From positions 1,984,001 to 2,048,000 of the forward strand of contig NZ_CP019062.1 in assembly GCF_002951615.1 (NCBI RefSeq): a DNA stretch of 64,000 bases, given 5' to 3'. The position numbers and the translations under genes are program-made. Below the pieces are notes generated by a model, which saw nothing but the letters and a program-made list of their open reading frames with translations, was not told the DNA's origin and did not search any database. The number at the start of each line of letters is the position of its first letter. Positions within the stretch are counted from its first letter, which is position 1. Below are positions 45,105 to 54,396 of this stretch, in pieces. The stretch comes from Rahnella sikkimica. Lineage in GTDB: Bacteria; Pseudomonadota; Gammaproteobacteria; Enterobacterales; Enterobacteriaceae.

Positions 45105-46676
45105 ATGCTTGAATCTATTGGAGTAAACAACTTTAGAAGTTTTAAAACTGAGACTACCATTGAGCTTAAACCAATTACGGTTTTTGTTGGTAAAAACAGC
45201 AGTGGAAAAAGTTCTGTATTACGTACATTCCCTTTATTTCGACAGTCTCTTGAGTCCAATACTACCGGCCCAATATTATGGTATGGACGTTACGTTGATT
45301 TTGGTGATTTTGAGGAAGTTATCTCTAATAATTCATTAAAAGATACAATTGAATTTAAATTTATCCTTTCCATAAGTGAGGATAGAAATAAAAAATTCAA
45401 TAGGTATTCTCATCGAATCGCAAATACTGAGGACACTAAGTTCGACGTAAGACTAAAACTCAAGGCTAAAGATAAAAAAACAAAAGCGAATGAAATAGAA
45501 ATAAAATTACATGACGTCACTATAAATATATATATTGGAGACAATGACAACGCAAGCTTTAAGATTACTTCCGGCAAAGTTGTAATCGAGAAAGATGGCC
45601 TTGTGGCTACAAATCTTGGGCAGTTTATTCCTCGAGTTTTATTGAAAAAAAAAGAGGAAGTAATAAGTACGACGACCGGAATTAAGAACCAATATTATTC
45701 TAATAGACCATATCAACCAAACGAATTAGAGTTAACGTTCCTCCAGTCAGGTTTAAAAATCCTAAGAGAATATTTCCATACAAACACTGACACAGACAAG
45801 ATATTAAATGGCCTTGATAGGCTTGGTTTTGTCAAAAAAGACGTGTACAGATACCTTCTTGAGGGAGTATTTAAAGAACAAAGATTCTTTGTTAACAATT
45901 TCAATAAAGATCCAAGCGCCATCGTAGATAAAATTTATCCATACACTATTGCTTGGAACCTGAATTCCATATTGAACATTATTAACTCAGAGTTGACTGA
46001 AATATTTTCTTCAATTAGATATATAGCACCACTCAGGGCAACCTCTGAACGATTTTATAGATTCCAAGATTTACAAGTGGATGAAATAGACCATACAGGT
46101 TCTAACCTTGCAATGCTGTTAAACTCACTGAAACCAACAGAAAAAAATCAATTTGAACAATGGACAAAAGTCAATTTTGGATTTTTTGTAAAGGTAAAGC
46201 AAGATGGCCCTCATTTCGCTGTCAGAATTGTAACTGATAGTGATGACACAGAATATAATATTAGCGATATGGGTTTTGGGTATTCTCAAGTCTTGCCTAT
46301 TTTGACTGCTATTTGGATGGAAACAGAAAGAAAGAAAGCCATTAAAGATAAAAAAATTATTTTCATAATAGAACAACCGGAACTTCACTTACATCCCGCC
46401 TATCAACATACCTTAGCTAAAATTTTTGCAAAAGTTATCGCAAAAGCTAAAGAAAACTCGATCAATATTCAAATAATATTCGAAACCCATAGTCAAAACA
46501 TGATCGAGTCTCTTGGCGAGTGCATAGAAGATAAATCTATCGATATAACACCAGATGACATTTCAATTATTATTTTTGATAAAGAGAATGGAAAGTCCAC
46601 TAATACTTCCATATCAACATTTGATGACGATGGCATGCTAAACAATTGGCCTATTGGTTTCTTTTCAGGAAGATGA
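45105..46676 (+). CDS. AAA/ABC-type ATPase, DUF3696 (COG4938)-like, putative defence ATPase
   Basis: A 523-residue ATPase of the OLD/RecF-like group. The N-terminus is LESIGVNNFRSFKTETTIE and the Walker A is GKNSSGKSS at residues 29-37. A long AT-rich middle part varies. The Walker B region is IIFIIEQPELHLHPAYQH (about 418-435), with EQPE in place of DEPE as usual in COG4938 proteins, followed by IIFETHSQNMIESL. The DUF3696-like end is DDDGMLNNWPIGFF. The start follows AAAGGAGAGAATAT. The stop overlaps an upstream ATG of the next gene (ATGA). It lies between cos and the portal gene, a cargo position. It probably senses infection and controls the partner nuclease-like protein. Confidence 0.8.
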   Translation: MLESIGVNNFRSFKTETTIELKPITVFVGKNSSGKSSVLRTFPLFRQSLESNTTGPILWYGRYVDFGDFEEVISNNSLKDTIEFKFILSISEDRNKKFNRYSHRIANTEDTKFDVRLKLKAKDKKTKANEIEIKLHDVTINIYIGDNDNASFKITSGKVVIEKDGLVATNLGQFIPRVLLKKKEEVISTTTGIKNQYYSNRPYQPNELELTFLQSGLKILREYFHTNTDTDKILNGLDRLGFVKKDVYRYLLEGVFKEQRFFVNNFNKDPSAIVDKIYPYTIAWNLNSILNIINSELTEIFSSIRYIAPLRATSERFYRFQDLQVDEIDHTGSNLAMLLNSLKPTEKNQFEQWTKVNFGFFVKVKQDGPHFAVRIVTDSDDTEYNISDMGFGYSQVLPILTAIWMETERKKAIKDKKIIFIIEQPELHLHPAYQHTLAKIFAKVIAKAKENSINIQIIFETHSQNMIESLGECIEDKSIDITPDDISIIIFDKENGKSTNTSISTFDDDGMLNNWPIGFFSGR

Positions 46677-46678
46677 TC

Positions 46679-47788
46679 ATGATAATTAAAATAATAAATA
46701 TAGAGAAAATCAACTTCTCAAACATCTCTCACGCACAAGCAATTGAGAATGTCATTCGTTCTTTTGGAGAAAAAAAACACATAATAATTGCCAATAAGGA
46801 TTTTTTCGAAAATGTAATTACTGAAAAAAACGGTGTCTTTAGCAGAATATTAAAACAATCTGCGGAAGAGGCTCGTCGGGCTCAGATGGAATACTCGTCA
46901 TTACTAAAATTCGTCAATTTCAATGTAGTGCTTGATTTCAATATTAAAGGTAAAGATTATCTATGGAATCAATTGCACGACTCAGAAACATTGACTGTGG
47001 GGCCAGATTTTTTTGTTGATTCCGCATCTGTTCAGGATGCCTTAATCGTTTGCGAAGATGTAAATGATTCGGATTTTTATAAAGTAATTGCAAGCTACTA
47101 TTCAAAAAAAATAAAAGCCAACCTTTTAAATATAAAATTTCAAGCAATTAATGGTGGCGGAGGAAGCACTAAAAGAATTTTCGATAGAAAGGTAAACAAC
47201 CTCGAAGTAACTCTTTGCATACTTGATAACGACAAGAAACACCCCAAATACCCTGAGGGAGGTACTTGCAAAAATTTTAATGGTGAAGCCCATCTGAAAA
47301 CAGGAAGGATAATAGTCATTAACGCCCACGAAATTGAATCATTGATACCATTCGATTTATTAGAAAATATTCTTATTGAGGATAAGGCATCCGTTGAAAA
47401 AATAGAGTCTCTTGATAGATTCCGGAGGATTTGTTCAGAAGATCAGACGGCCAAATTCTTCTTTGACCATAAAAAAGGGCTGGATATAAAGACAGCATTT
47501 GATTTAGATAAAAAATATGGGAGTTATTGGCTTCCATTAATCAATAAAGCAAATTCAGATAGTTTTAGTGAGTGCGTTAATAACAATGAATGTGACTGTG
47601 ATTCGCCTTGTTTTACAATTGCTGGATTCGGTGACAGTTTACTCACTAAATCAACAGCATATATTAACAATAACAATCCAAAAAACTTCTCGCCCTCTCT
47701 CACTGGACACTTAGAAGAACTATGGAATTATATTGGTAAGTCTTTTTTCAGCTGGAGTTGTGCCCCAGCAAAAAAAGTAAGATTGTAG
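46679..47788 (+). CDS. Toprim-like partner protein of the ATPase (unrecognised family)
   Basis: A 369-residue protein. Residues about 119-225 look like a Toprim fold: ALIVCEDVNDSDFY (Glu126), NGGGGSTKRIF after the second strand, CILDNDKKHP (Asp183, Asp185) and IIVINAHEIESLIPF (Glu218/Glu220). This order matches the DUF4435-type Toprim proteins in PARIS-like systems and the nuclease half of OLD proteins. A cysteine group (ECVNNNECDCDSPC, about 298-311) may bind zinc. The ATG at 46679 is preferred: AGGA lies eight bases upstream, and the ATG at 46673 overlaps the ATPase stop. The family is not recognised; nuclease activity is inference. Confidence 0.65.
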   Translation: MIIKIINIEKINFSNISHAQAIENVIRSFGEKKHIIIANKDFFENVITEKNGVFSRILKQSAEEARRAQMEYSSLLKFVNFNVVLDFNIKGKDYLWNQLHDSETLTVGPDFFVDSASVQDALIVCEDVNDSDFYKVIASYYSKKIKANLLNIKFQAINGGGGSTKRIFDRKVNNLEVTLCILDNDKKHPKYPEGGTCKNFNGEAHLKTGRIIVINAHEIESLIPFDLLENILIEDKASVEKIESLDRFRRICSEDQTAKFFFDHKKGLDIKTAFDLDKKYGSYWLPLINKANSDSFSECVNNNECDCDSPCFTIAGFGDSLLTKSTAYINNNNPKNFSPSLTGHLEELWNYIGKSFFSWSCAPAKKVRL

Positions 47789-47804
47789 ATTCCTTGCACT
47801 TAAA

Positions 47805-48821
47805 TTAGTTAAAAGCATAATTTTTGAAGTTAACAATACAGTTCTTAACTATAGTATTAACCTCCTTCATCCTCTCCTGCAGCGGCGTCAGTTCGTTCCT
47901 CACAAACACTTGCGCCGCCTTCTCCACATCCCCAAACCCGCCTGCATTATCAGGAATGATCCCCATCATCTGCGGCGGAACGCGGTGTGCGCTCAGCAGG
48001 TCATCCCGGCTGGATTTCTTGATGTTGAAGAAATCATCCTTAGTGGCGACCTCACTCAGCGGCAGAATCTGAATGCCGTCTTTCTTGCCGTTCGGGGCAT
48101 ACATGAACAGGTTGCGGAAGTTGCCCAGACCTTTGGTATCCCTCATTGCCTTACGCATTGAATCAATATCACTGCTGCTTTGCGCGGCGTCGGTCATATA
48201 CAGGATGTAACCTGCGTGCGCACCGTTCTGGTAATACTTACGGCGGAACAACGTCGCAGCTTCATTCAGCCAGGCAGAGTTAAGTGCACTCAAGTATTCC
48301 GGCAAGCCATATATCTCCTGGTTAATGTCCGGTTCGATCAGGTGAAAAATGCTGCCTGGTGCGAACTGATGCGGTTCTTTCCATCCCTGCACAAACCAGT
48401 AAGTCCCCTCTTCCACTCCACGTCGCACATATTTAGCCGGTACAGCTTCAAAGCGTAACGGTTCGCCGAGCTGGTTGCGGATCAGTTCCAGGTACGCATT
48501 CCCGAACACCAGATAGTCCAGCGCGAATTTGCTGAACTCCTGCTGGCTCAGCAATGGATGCGGGATAAATGTCGAGGCGAGGATATTACGCTTCACGTAA
48601 ATCGGCGAGCTGTGATGAACGGCGGCGCGCAGGCTGCGAGCCAGACCGTCGAAACTGACCGGTGGTTCATACCAGCGGCCGTTGCCGGTGCATTCGATGT
48701 AATCCAGAATCTCACGGCGGTCTAAAACCGGCGTCGGATCACCGAAGCTGAATACCTCCGCGCCCTGCTGGTTTTCAGTGGTCGTGGTCTGTGTGGTTTT
48801 ACGGTATTTGCGCTTGCTCAT
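47805..48821 (-). CDS. Q: Phage portal protein (P2 Q)
   Basis: A 338-residue portal vertex protein, nearly the length of P2 Q (344). It begins with a polar N-terminal tail (SKRKYRKTTQTTTTENQQG). Conserved portal blocks include EPPVSFDGLARSLRAAVHHS, RKYYQNGAHAGYILYMTDAA and SRDDLLSAHRVPPQMMGIIP. It is transcribed leftward with P, as in P2. Its start adjoins the P stop. The convergent Toprim-like gene ends 16 bases beyond its stop, so the cargo was inserted very close to the portal gene. Confidence 0.95.
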   Translation of the reverse strand: MSKRKYRKTTQTTTTENQQGAEVFSFGDPTPVLDRREILDYIECTGNGRWYEPPVSFDGLARSLRAAVHHSSPIYVKRNILASTFIPHPLLSQQEFSKFALDYLVFGNAYLELIRNQLGEPLRFEAVPAKYVRRGVEEGTYWFVQGWKEPHQFAPGSIFHLIEPDINQEIYGLPEYLSALNSAWLNEAATLFRRKYYQNGAHAGYILYMTDAAQSSSDIDSMRKAMRDTKGLGNFRNLFMYAPNGKKDGIQILPLSEVATKDDFFNIKKSSRDDLLSAHRVPPQMMGIIPDNAGGFGDVEKAAQVFVRNELTPLQERMKEVNTIVKNCIVNFKNYAFN

Positions 48822-50585
48822 TTAGTAGAACTCCAGAATGTTCGGGCTTTGTCCGCCATTGGCGGCGGTCAGTGGTTCGTTTAACAGGGCGTGCATGATT
48901 GCCCACGCGACGTCGGCGTGGCTGGCCTCTTCACTGCGGCTGGCTTCGTAGGTTGAACGGTTGCCGCTGGCGGTCATCGTTTTGCGTATCGCCATAAACG
49001 ACGCGGTGATGTCGGTATGGCCGGTGTCGTACTCCAGACGGCCGGAGCTGATAGTGTCTTTTGCTTTAAGTACCAGTGCGGTTTTCACCTCGGGGCTGTA
49101 ACGGATCTCACGCGCCGCCGGAAAGAACTGCTGAACAAGCTGGAAAACACCCTGCCCGATGCCAGTCGCATCAATGCCGATGTATTCAACCGCATAGCGA
49201 TTGGTCAGTTCTTCGATGCTTTTAGCCTGTGCGGCAAAGTCCATGCCCTTCCACTGGTGACGCTCGAGCACGCGGAACTTGCCACCAGCCACCACCGGCG
49301 GAGCGATCACCGCACAGCCTGCGCTGTCGCCGGTGTGCGACGGGTCGTAACCAATCCACACGGGACGATAGGCAAACGGTCGTTTCAGGTACGGGTCGAA
49401 GTCTTCCCACTCGTCCAGACTGTCCACCATGCAGCCCTGCAGCTCGGCGAACGGGAACACCGACGCCTGATCGTCCACAAACTCACACATCAGCAGGTTT
49501 TCATATTCTGCGGGACTGTATTCCAGTTGCAGCTGATCCAGGTCGAACAGGTTACAGCCACCAGACAGCGCATCCTCCACCGTTACAATCTGTCGCCACT
49601 GGCCGTCATCGCACAGCACGCCTTTTGACAGGTGCGCATGCGTCAGATCCAGGTCAATTCTGTCTGCTTTATTGCGACGACCTTTGTTGAACAGTTCACC
49701 CGACCAGAACGGATAGGCGCTGTGTGCCAGGCTCGACGGCGTAGAAAAGTAGGTGCTTCGCCATTTCTTATGCAGTGACATACCGGAGGCGACTTTGCGC
49801 AGCTCCTGAAACTTGGGGATCCAGAAGTATTCGTCCAGGTACAGATTGCCTGTATAGCTCTGCGCAGTGCGGACGTTGGTACCGAGAAAAATCAGCCGTG
49901 CGCCGTTAGGCAGCACAATCGGGTCGCCTTTTAAATCGACGTCCACCTGTCGGGCAAAGTCGATAATGTAGTTCTTGAAGACGTGCGCCTGCGCCTTACT
50001 GGCCGACAGGAAAATCTGATTGCGGCCGGTGGTCAGCGCATCAATCAACGCTTCCCGGGCAAAGTAGAAGGTTGCGCCAATCTGGCGGGACTTGAGGATG
50101 TTGCGAATACGGTGTTGAAGTCCGGCCTGATGCCATCCGCGCTGATACTCAAACGACGTTTCAATGAAGATGTCGCCGAGTTTCTCAATGGCCTCATCGC
50201 TGAAAACATTCTTCTCCGGCGCTTTGCGTTCGCCCTTATTACGGTTGGCAACGTTCGGATTTAAATCAGCCTCGCTGCCGGTATGGTTGTAACGTTTTAC
50301 CCGTGCCAGGCGTTCAATCTGTCGGCCTAACAGGTCGATCTCTTTGTAGTCCTTCCCCTCCTTCACATCTTTCATGACGAGCTGGATAAGCCGCGCTTCC
50401 ATGCTGGTTTCCACGCGAGAAATGGGCGCAATGGCCTCCCACTGATCGCGAGTTTTCCAGCTCTGCACGGTCGGCGTTTTTTGGCTCAGCATCTCCCCGA
50501 TTTGCCGCACAGAAAAACCCTGCCAGTAAAGCAGTGCCGCCTGTCGGCGCGGGTCGCTGATGATGGTGGAGTTTGAAATATTCAT
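48822..50585 (-). CDS. P: Large terminase subunit, ATPase (P2 P)
   Basis: A 587-residue terminase motor. An N-terminal HTH-like part covers about 1-60 (YWQGFSVRQIGEMLSQKTPT). The ATPase Walker A-like segment is KSRQIGATFYFAREAL, with the acidic Walker B in TGNLYLDEYFWIP. The nuclease domain acidic residues include WIGYDPSHTGDSAG and EYIGIDATGIGQG. With the small subunit M it cuts at cos and packages DNA into proheads. It is leftward, first gene of the P-Q unit, divergent from O. Confidence 0.96.
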   Translation of the reverse strand: MNISNSTIISDPRRQAALLYWQGFSVRQIGEMLSQKTPTVQSWKTRDQWEAIAPISRVETSMEARLIQLVMKDVKEGKDYKEIDLLGRQIERLARVKRYNHTGSEADLNPNVANRNKGERKAPEKNVFSDEAIEKLGDIFIETSFEYQRGWHQAGLQHRIRNILKSRQIGATFYFAREALIDALTTGRNQIFLSASKAQAHVFKNYIIDFARQVDVDLKGDPIVLPNGARLIFLGTNVRTAQSYTGNLYLDEYFWIPKFQELRKVASGMSLHKKWRSTYFSTPSSLAHSAYPFWSGELFNKGRRNKADRIDLDLTHAHLSKGVLCDDGQWRQIVTVEDALSGGCNLFDLDQLQLEYSPAEYENLLMCEFVDDQASVFPFAELQGCMVDSLDEWEDFDPYLKRPFAYRPVWIGYDPSHTGDSAGCAVIAPPVVAGGKFRVLERHQWKGMDFAAQAKSIEELTNRYAVEYIGIDATGIGQGVFQLVQQFFPAAREIRYSPEVKTALVLKAKDTISSGRLEYDTGHTDITASFMAIRKTMTASGNRSTYEASRSEEASHADVAWAIMHALLNEPLTAANGGQSPNILEFY

Positions 50586-50628
50586 GCCGCCACGTTACCG
50601 GCCAGACAGCCGTTTTTCGCGCTGCCCA

Positions 50629-50650
50629 CGTTGTGCCATCGGGCAACAAC
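50629..50650. promoter_or_regulatory. Late-promoter activator (Ogr/Delta/B-type) box between P and O
   Basis: CGTTGTGCCAT followed by CGGGCAACAAC makes an imperfect dyad in the divergent P/O region. The same CGTTGTGCCAT occurs before V (57405) and FI (61563). In P2 and 186, Ogr or B activates late promoters from such sites about 55 bases upstream of the transcription start. Confidence 0.75.
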
Positions 50651-50727
50651 CCGCATCGGCTGGCGGCCAGTGGTGACTGTCTGGAAACTAACTCCTGTTC
50701 TCAACACTCATTACCGGAGTCAGTTAC

Positions 50728-51576
50728 ATGGCAAAGAAAGTATCAAAATGGTTCCGTATCGGGGTCGAAGGCGACACCTGCGACGGCCGCGAAATTGATG
50801 CTAACGACATCAAGCAAATGGCGGAGACGTACAGCGCGAAAGCCTACGGTGCCCGCGTCAATCTGGAACATATCAAAGGCGTCTTACCGACCAGTGATTT
50901 CCGCCGCTATGGTGACGTGATCCAGTTGAAAGCCGAACAGATTGATGATGCGGCTGAACCGCTGCTTCATTACAAATGGGCGCTGTACGCGATGATCAGC
51001 CCGACTGCGGATTTAACGCAGATGGTCGGCGACGGGCAAAAGGTTTACACCTCAATGGAGATCAAACGTAACTTCGCCAACTCCAATAAATCCTACCTGG
51101 TCGGTCTGGCCGTCACCGATGACCCCGCAAGCCTCGGCACTGAAATGCTCGAGTTCAGCCGTAAAGCCAGACAGAACCCGCTCGCCGGTCGTAAAACCGA
51201 TCCGGACAGCCTCTTCACTGTCGCCACCGAAGCACTGATTGAGTTTGAAGATGCGCCGGAAACTGCCCCTTCTCTTTTCGCCCTGGTGAAACAAAAGCTT
51301 TCACGTAAACAGGCGTCAGACGATGCCCGCCTGGCTGATGTTCATGAAGCTGTCAGCGAAGTTGCTCAATACGCTCAGACTGAACTGGATAAGCATGAAA
51401 CCAGCCTGACCGATCTGTTGAGCCGCGTCGATACCTTGGAAAAATCCACCGCTGCCGAACATGACGCCCTCACTGAACTGAAAGGCAAGCTTGCGCAGAC
51501 ACCGGCGCAGAACTTTAACCAGCGCCCGCACGCCACTGGCGGCACAGGCGCTGACGAGACAGTGACCGACTGCTGA
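50728..51576 (+). CDS. O: Capsid scaffolding protein with serine protease (P2 O)
   Basis: A 282-residue protein combining the prohead protease and scaffold. The N-terminal protease shows Asp19, His48 (VNLEHIKG) and Ser109 (VYTSMEIK), in agreement with the P2 GpO triad of Asp19, His48 and Ser107. The C-terminal half is a long coiled-coil-like scaffold (LADVHEAVSEVAQYAQTEL). It directs capsid assembly and cleaves itself and the capsid protein. The ATG at 50728 follows ACCGGAGTCAGTTAC. Confidence 0.95.
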   Translation: MAKKVSKWFRIGVEGDTCDGREIDANDIKQMAETYSAKAYGARVNLEHIKGVLPTSDFRRYGDVIQLKAEQIDDAAEPLLHYKWALYAMISPTADLTQMVGDGQKVYTSMEIKRNFANSNKSYLVGLAVTDDPASLGTEMLEFSRKARQNPLAGRKTDPDSLFTVATEALIEFEDAPETAPSLFALVKQKLSRKQASDDARLADVHEAVSEVAQYAQTELDKHETSLTDLLSRVDTLEKSTAAEHDALTELKGKLAQTPAQNFNQRPHATGGTGADETVTDC

Positions 51577-51611
51577 TCCGACACATTTAATTCACCCTCA
51601 GGAAATAAGTC

Positions 51612-52751
51612 ATGAAAAAAGAAACGCGCTTTAAATTTAATGCGTTCCTGTCTCAGCTCGCCAAACTCAACAACGTTGACGTCGGCACGCTGGACAAGAA
51701 ATTTAACGTCGATCCGTCCGTCACGCAGACGCTGATGACCCGATTACAGGAATCCTCAGAGTTTCTGACCCGTATCAACATCATTCCGGTGGACGAAATG
51801 ATGGGCGCGAAAGTTGGCGTCGGCGTCACCGGCACGATTGCCAGTACCACCAACACTGACGCGGGTGACGAGCGTGAAACCGCTGATTTCACCAAGCTCG
51901 ATCAGGAAGGCTATCACTGCACCAAAACCAACTACGACTTCCACTGGATGTACAGCAAGCTGGATTTGTGGGCGCGCTATAACGATTTTCAGACCCGTTT
52001 GCGTGACGCCATTATCAAGCGTCAGGCGCTGGATCGCATCCTGGTCGGCTTTAATGGCGTTTCACGCGCACCGACGTCTAACCGGGTTCAGAATCCGCTG
52101 TTGCAGGATGTCGGCGTGGGCTGGTTGCAAAAATACCGCCTGAATGCCCCAACCAAAGTGATGGGCATGATTGTCGCCGAAGACGGCACCGTGACCAATG
52201 AGGCGGTGAAAGTCGGTGGCGAAGGTGAGTACAAAAACCTCGACGCGTTGGTCTTTGATGCGGTGAATGAACTGATCGACCCCATCTATCAGGACGACAC
52301 CGAACTGGTGGTGATCTGCGGCCGCAAGCTGCTCGCGGATAAGTATTTCCCGCTGATCAACAAACAGCAGCCAAACACTGAGGCGATGGCCGCTGACCTG
52401 ATTGTCAGCCAGAAACGCATCGGCAATCTGCCCGCCGTGCGTGTGCCCGGCTTCCCTGCTAACGCCATGCTGATCACTCGTCTGGATAACCTGTCCATTT
52501 ACTGGCAGGACGGCACGCACCGCCGCCACGTTGAGGAAGTACCAAAGCGTGACCGTATCGAAAACTACGAATCCATTAACGAGGATTACGTGGTGGAAGA
52601 TTACGGCTGCGGCTGTCTGATCGAGAACATTGAAGTGACCGCCGGAGAAGACGACGCCGCTGAAAAGGCCGAACTCAGCAAATTCACCTCAGCGATCGTT
52701 GATGCCATCAAAACTGCATCAGGTACCACTGCACCGGCAGCTCAGGAGTAA
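51612..52751 (+). CDS. N: Major capsid protein (P2 N)
   Basis: A 379-residue major capsid precursor of the P2 family (P2 N is 357). Conserved blocks include TRFKFNAFLSQLAKLNNVDV, FLTRINIIPVDEMMGAKVG, WMYSKLDLWARYNDFQTR and IENYESINEDYVVEDYG. The extra length lies in the C-terminal tail after the conserved YGCGCLIENI (acidic then alanine/threonine-rich, ending TTAPAAQE). N-terminal processing by O is expected. The ATG follows AGGAAATAAGTC. Confidence 0.96.
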   Translation: MKKETRFKFNAFLSQLAKLNNVDVGTLDKKFNVDPSVTQTLMTRLQESSEFLTRINIIPVDEMMGAKVGVGVTGTIASTTNTDAGDERETADFTKLDQEGYHCTKTNYDFHWMYSKLDLWARYNDFQTRLRDAIIKRQALDRILVGFNGVSRAPTSNRVQNPLLQDVGVGWLQKYRLNAPTKVMGMIVAEDGTVTNEAVKVGGEGEYKNLDALVFDAVNELIDPIYQDDTELVVICGRKLLADKYFPLINKQQPNTEAMAADLIVSQKRIGNLPAVRVPGFPANAMLITRLDNLSIYWQDGTHRRHVEEVPKRDRIENYESINEDYVVEDYGCGCLIENIEVTAGEDDAAEKAELSKFTSAIVDAIKTASGTTAPAAQE

Positions 52752-52754
52752 GCC

Positions 52755-53411
52755 ATGACCAGCCCTGCCCGACGTCATTTGTTGCGGCAGTCAGCTATCG
52801 AAGCCGCGCAGCAGGATACCAGCCTGCTGCGTCATGCCACCGGCTATGAACTGCTGCTGCAAAAGCTTAATGCTGACCAGAAAGCCCTGAAGAAAGCCTA
52901 TTCCGCTGAGAAAAAGGCAGAACTCAAACGCAAGATGCTGCCCGAATATGCGCCTTGGGTGGCGGGCGTTCTCGCCGAGGGTAAAGGCGCACAGGACGCC
53001 ATCCTGATGACCATCATGATCTGGCGTATTGATGCCGGTGATTATACCGGTGCACTGGAAATCGCCCGCTATGCGCTGCATTACAAGCTGGCGATGCCGT
53101 TCGGCAAACGCCCTGCCGGTTATGCGCTGGCGGAGGAAATCGCCGACATGAGCACCCGCGCTCATGCCGCCGGTGAACCGGTCAGTCTCGATGTGCTGAT
53201 GACCACGATGGAACTGACTGACAGTGAGGATATGCCGGACCAGGTACGCGCCAAGCTGCACAAAATCACCGGCTACCTGTATCGCGACGCAGAAAAACTG
53301 CCGCTCGCCCTGCAACACCTAAAGCGCGCCTTCCAGCTGAACAGCAACTGCGGCGTTAAAAAGGATATTGAGCGGTTGGAGTCAGCCATCAAAAAGGCGG
53401 CCAACAGCTAA
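52755..53411 (+). CDS. M: Small terminase subunit (P2 M)
   Basis: A 218-residue terminase endonuclease-associated small subunit. The N-terminus TSPARRHLLRQSAIEAAQ and the block YAPWVAGVLAEGKGAQDAIL are typical of P2 M. Helical repeats near the end (KLHKITGYLYRDAEKLPLAL) follow. It binds cos DNA and guides the P subunit. It starts three bases after the N stop with AGGAGTAAGCC upstream. Confidence 0.93.
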   Translation: MTSPARRHLLRQSAIEAAQQDTSLLRHATGYELLLQKLNADQKALKKAYSAEKKAELKRKMLPEYAPWVAGVLAEGKGAQDAILMTIMIWRIDAGDYTGALEIARYALHYKLAMPFGKRPAGYALAEEIADMSTRAHAAGEPVSLDVLMTTMELTDSEDMPDQVRAKLHKITGYLYRDAEKLPLALQHLKRAFQLNSNCGVKKDIERLESAIKKAANS

Positions 53412-53507
53412 ACAGAACGCGCCCCGCGCCGGACGGCACGCCAGCCGCGACAGGTCAGTGACCTTGTTCAACGCTGGCGTCCACCGTCCACCTATTCAGA
53501 GGTCACT

Positions 53508-53978
53508 ATGTCTCTTGTTGTACCTGCACCAAAGCCGGACGCCGCGACGGAACCCGCGATCAAAAACACGCACTTCTGGCCGGATATCAGTCCGTTGGAG
53601 TTGCGCGACACGCTGCGCCTGGAAGGAACGGTCACCGCCAAACGTCTGCGAGCCGTCATTAAGTTCGCGCTGACCGAAGTGAATGCCGAGCTTTACAGCT
53701 ACCGCGTCGCACAGCTGGCTCAGGGATACAAAACCCTCGCTGATGTACCAGCTGACCAGATTGATGACGAAAGTATCAAAGTCTGTGCCTACCTGCGGGC
53801 GGTTTCATCCATTACAGCTGCCATTCTGGCGGAACGATATCCGAACAGTGATACCACCGATGCTGGCAGTAAAAAGGCGGAAATTGTCGAAAGTACGGTT
53901 GATGAACTGTGGCGTGATGGCCGCAATGCGATCAGCGATGTCGCTGGCGTGTCGCACTGTGTGATCGGGCTGCTCTGA
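53508..53978 (+). CDS. L: Head completion/stabilisation protein (P2 L)
   Basis: A 156-residue connector protein. Conserved blocks are FWPDISPLELRDTLRLEGTV and ALTEVNAELYSYRVAQLAQG. It closes the filled head at the portal. The stop overlaps the X start (TGATG). Confidence 0.93.
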   Translation: MSLVVPAPKPDAATEPAIKNTHFWPDISPLELRDTLRLEGTVTAKRLRAVIKFALTEVNAELYSYRVAQLAQGYKTLADVPADQIDDESIKVCAYLRAVSSITAAILAERYPNSDTTDAGSKKAEIVESTVDELWRDGRNAISDVAGVSHCVIGLL

Positions 53979-54181
53979 TGAAAGTCTATGCCGAACAAGG
54001 TGACACCGTTGATTCGCTCTGCTGGCGGTATTACGGGCGTACTGAGTCGGTGATGGAACAGGTTTACGCGGCTAACGTTGGCTTAGCCGCACAGGGGGCA
54101 ATTCTGCCCCATGGCTACGCGGTGGAGCTGCCGGACATAAGCCTGCCCGCAGTCAGCGAAACCGTCTCACTTTGGGACTGA
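53978..54181 (+). CDS. X: Tail protein X (LysM-like)
   Basis: A 67-residue protein with the P2 X signature: MKVYAEQGDTVDSLCWRYYG, a LysM-like fold, and ILPHGYAVELPDISLP. It is needed for tail formation in P2. It overlaps L upstream and the holin gene downstream (ATGA). Confidence 0.93.
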   Translation: MKVYAEQGDTVDSLCWRYYGRTESVMEQVYAANVGLAAQGAILPHGYAVELPDISLPAVSETVSLWD

Positions 54182-54396
54182 TGACCATGGAGCGCATCAC
54201 CTCGTTTATTTGTTATTGCATCGCCGTGTTTCTGGCCTGGCTGGGGGGCATGTCTTATCAGGATATCGCCTTTTTGGTGGGTGCCGCCGTCGGCGTCGCG
54301 ACCTTCCTGGTGAACTGGTACTACCGGCGCAAAACTTACCGCCTGCTGAAAGAAATGGGCGTAAGAGGGGACATTAATGCCGCCATCAATCGTTAG
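54181..54396 (+). CDS. Phage holin (HP1/186 type)
   Basis: A 71-residue small membrane protein with two helices (about 5-24, ITSFICYCIAVFLAWLGG; about 30-50, FLVGAAVGVATFLVNWYY) and a basic end (RRKTYRLLKEMGVRG). This is a class II holin layout; it replaces P2 Y at the same place. It releases or activates the SAR endolysin. The ATG at 54181 overlaps the X stop; a second ATG six bases later could give a dual start. Confidence 0.85.
   Translation: MTMERITSFICYCIAVFLAWLGGMSYQDIAFLVGAAVGVATFLVNWYYRRKTYRLLKEMGVRGDINAAINR

Noticed and set aside
45105..47788. Calling the ATPase/Toprim-like pair Gabija, PARIS or a retron outright
   Set aside because: No UvrD-like helicase and no reverse transcriptase are present, and the ATPase has DUF3696-like ends rather than clear AriA features. 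The relation to PARIS is left open.
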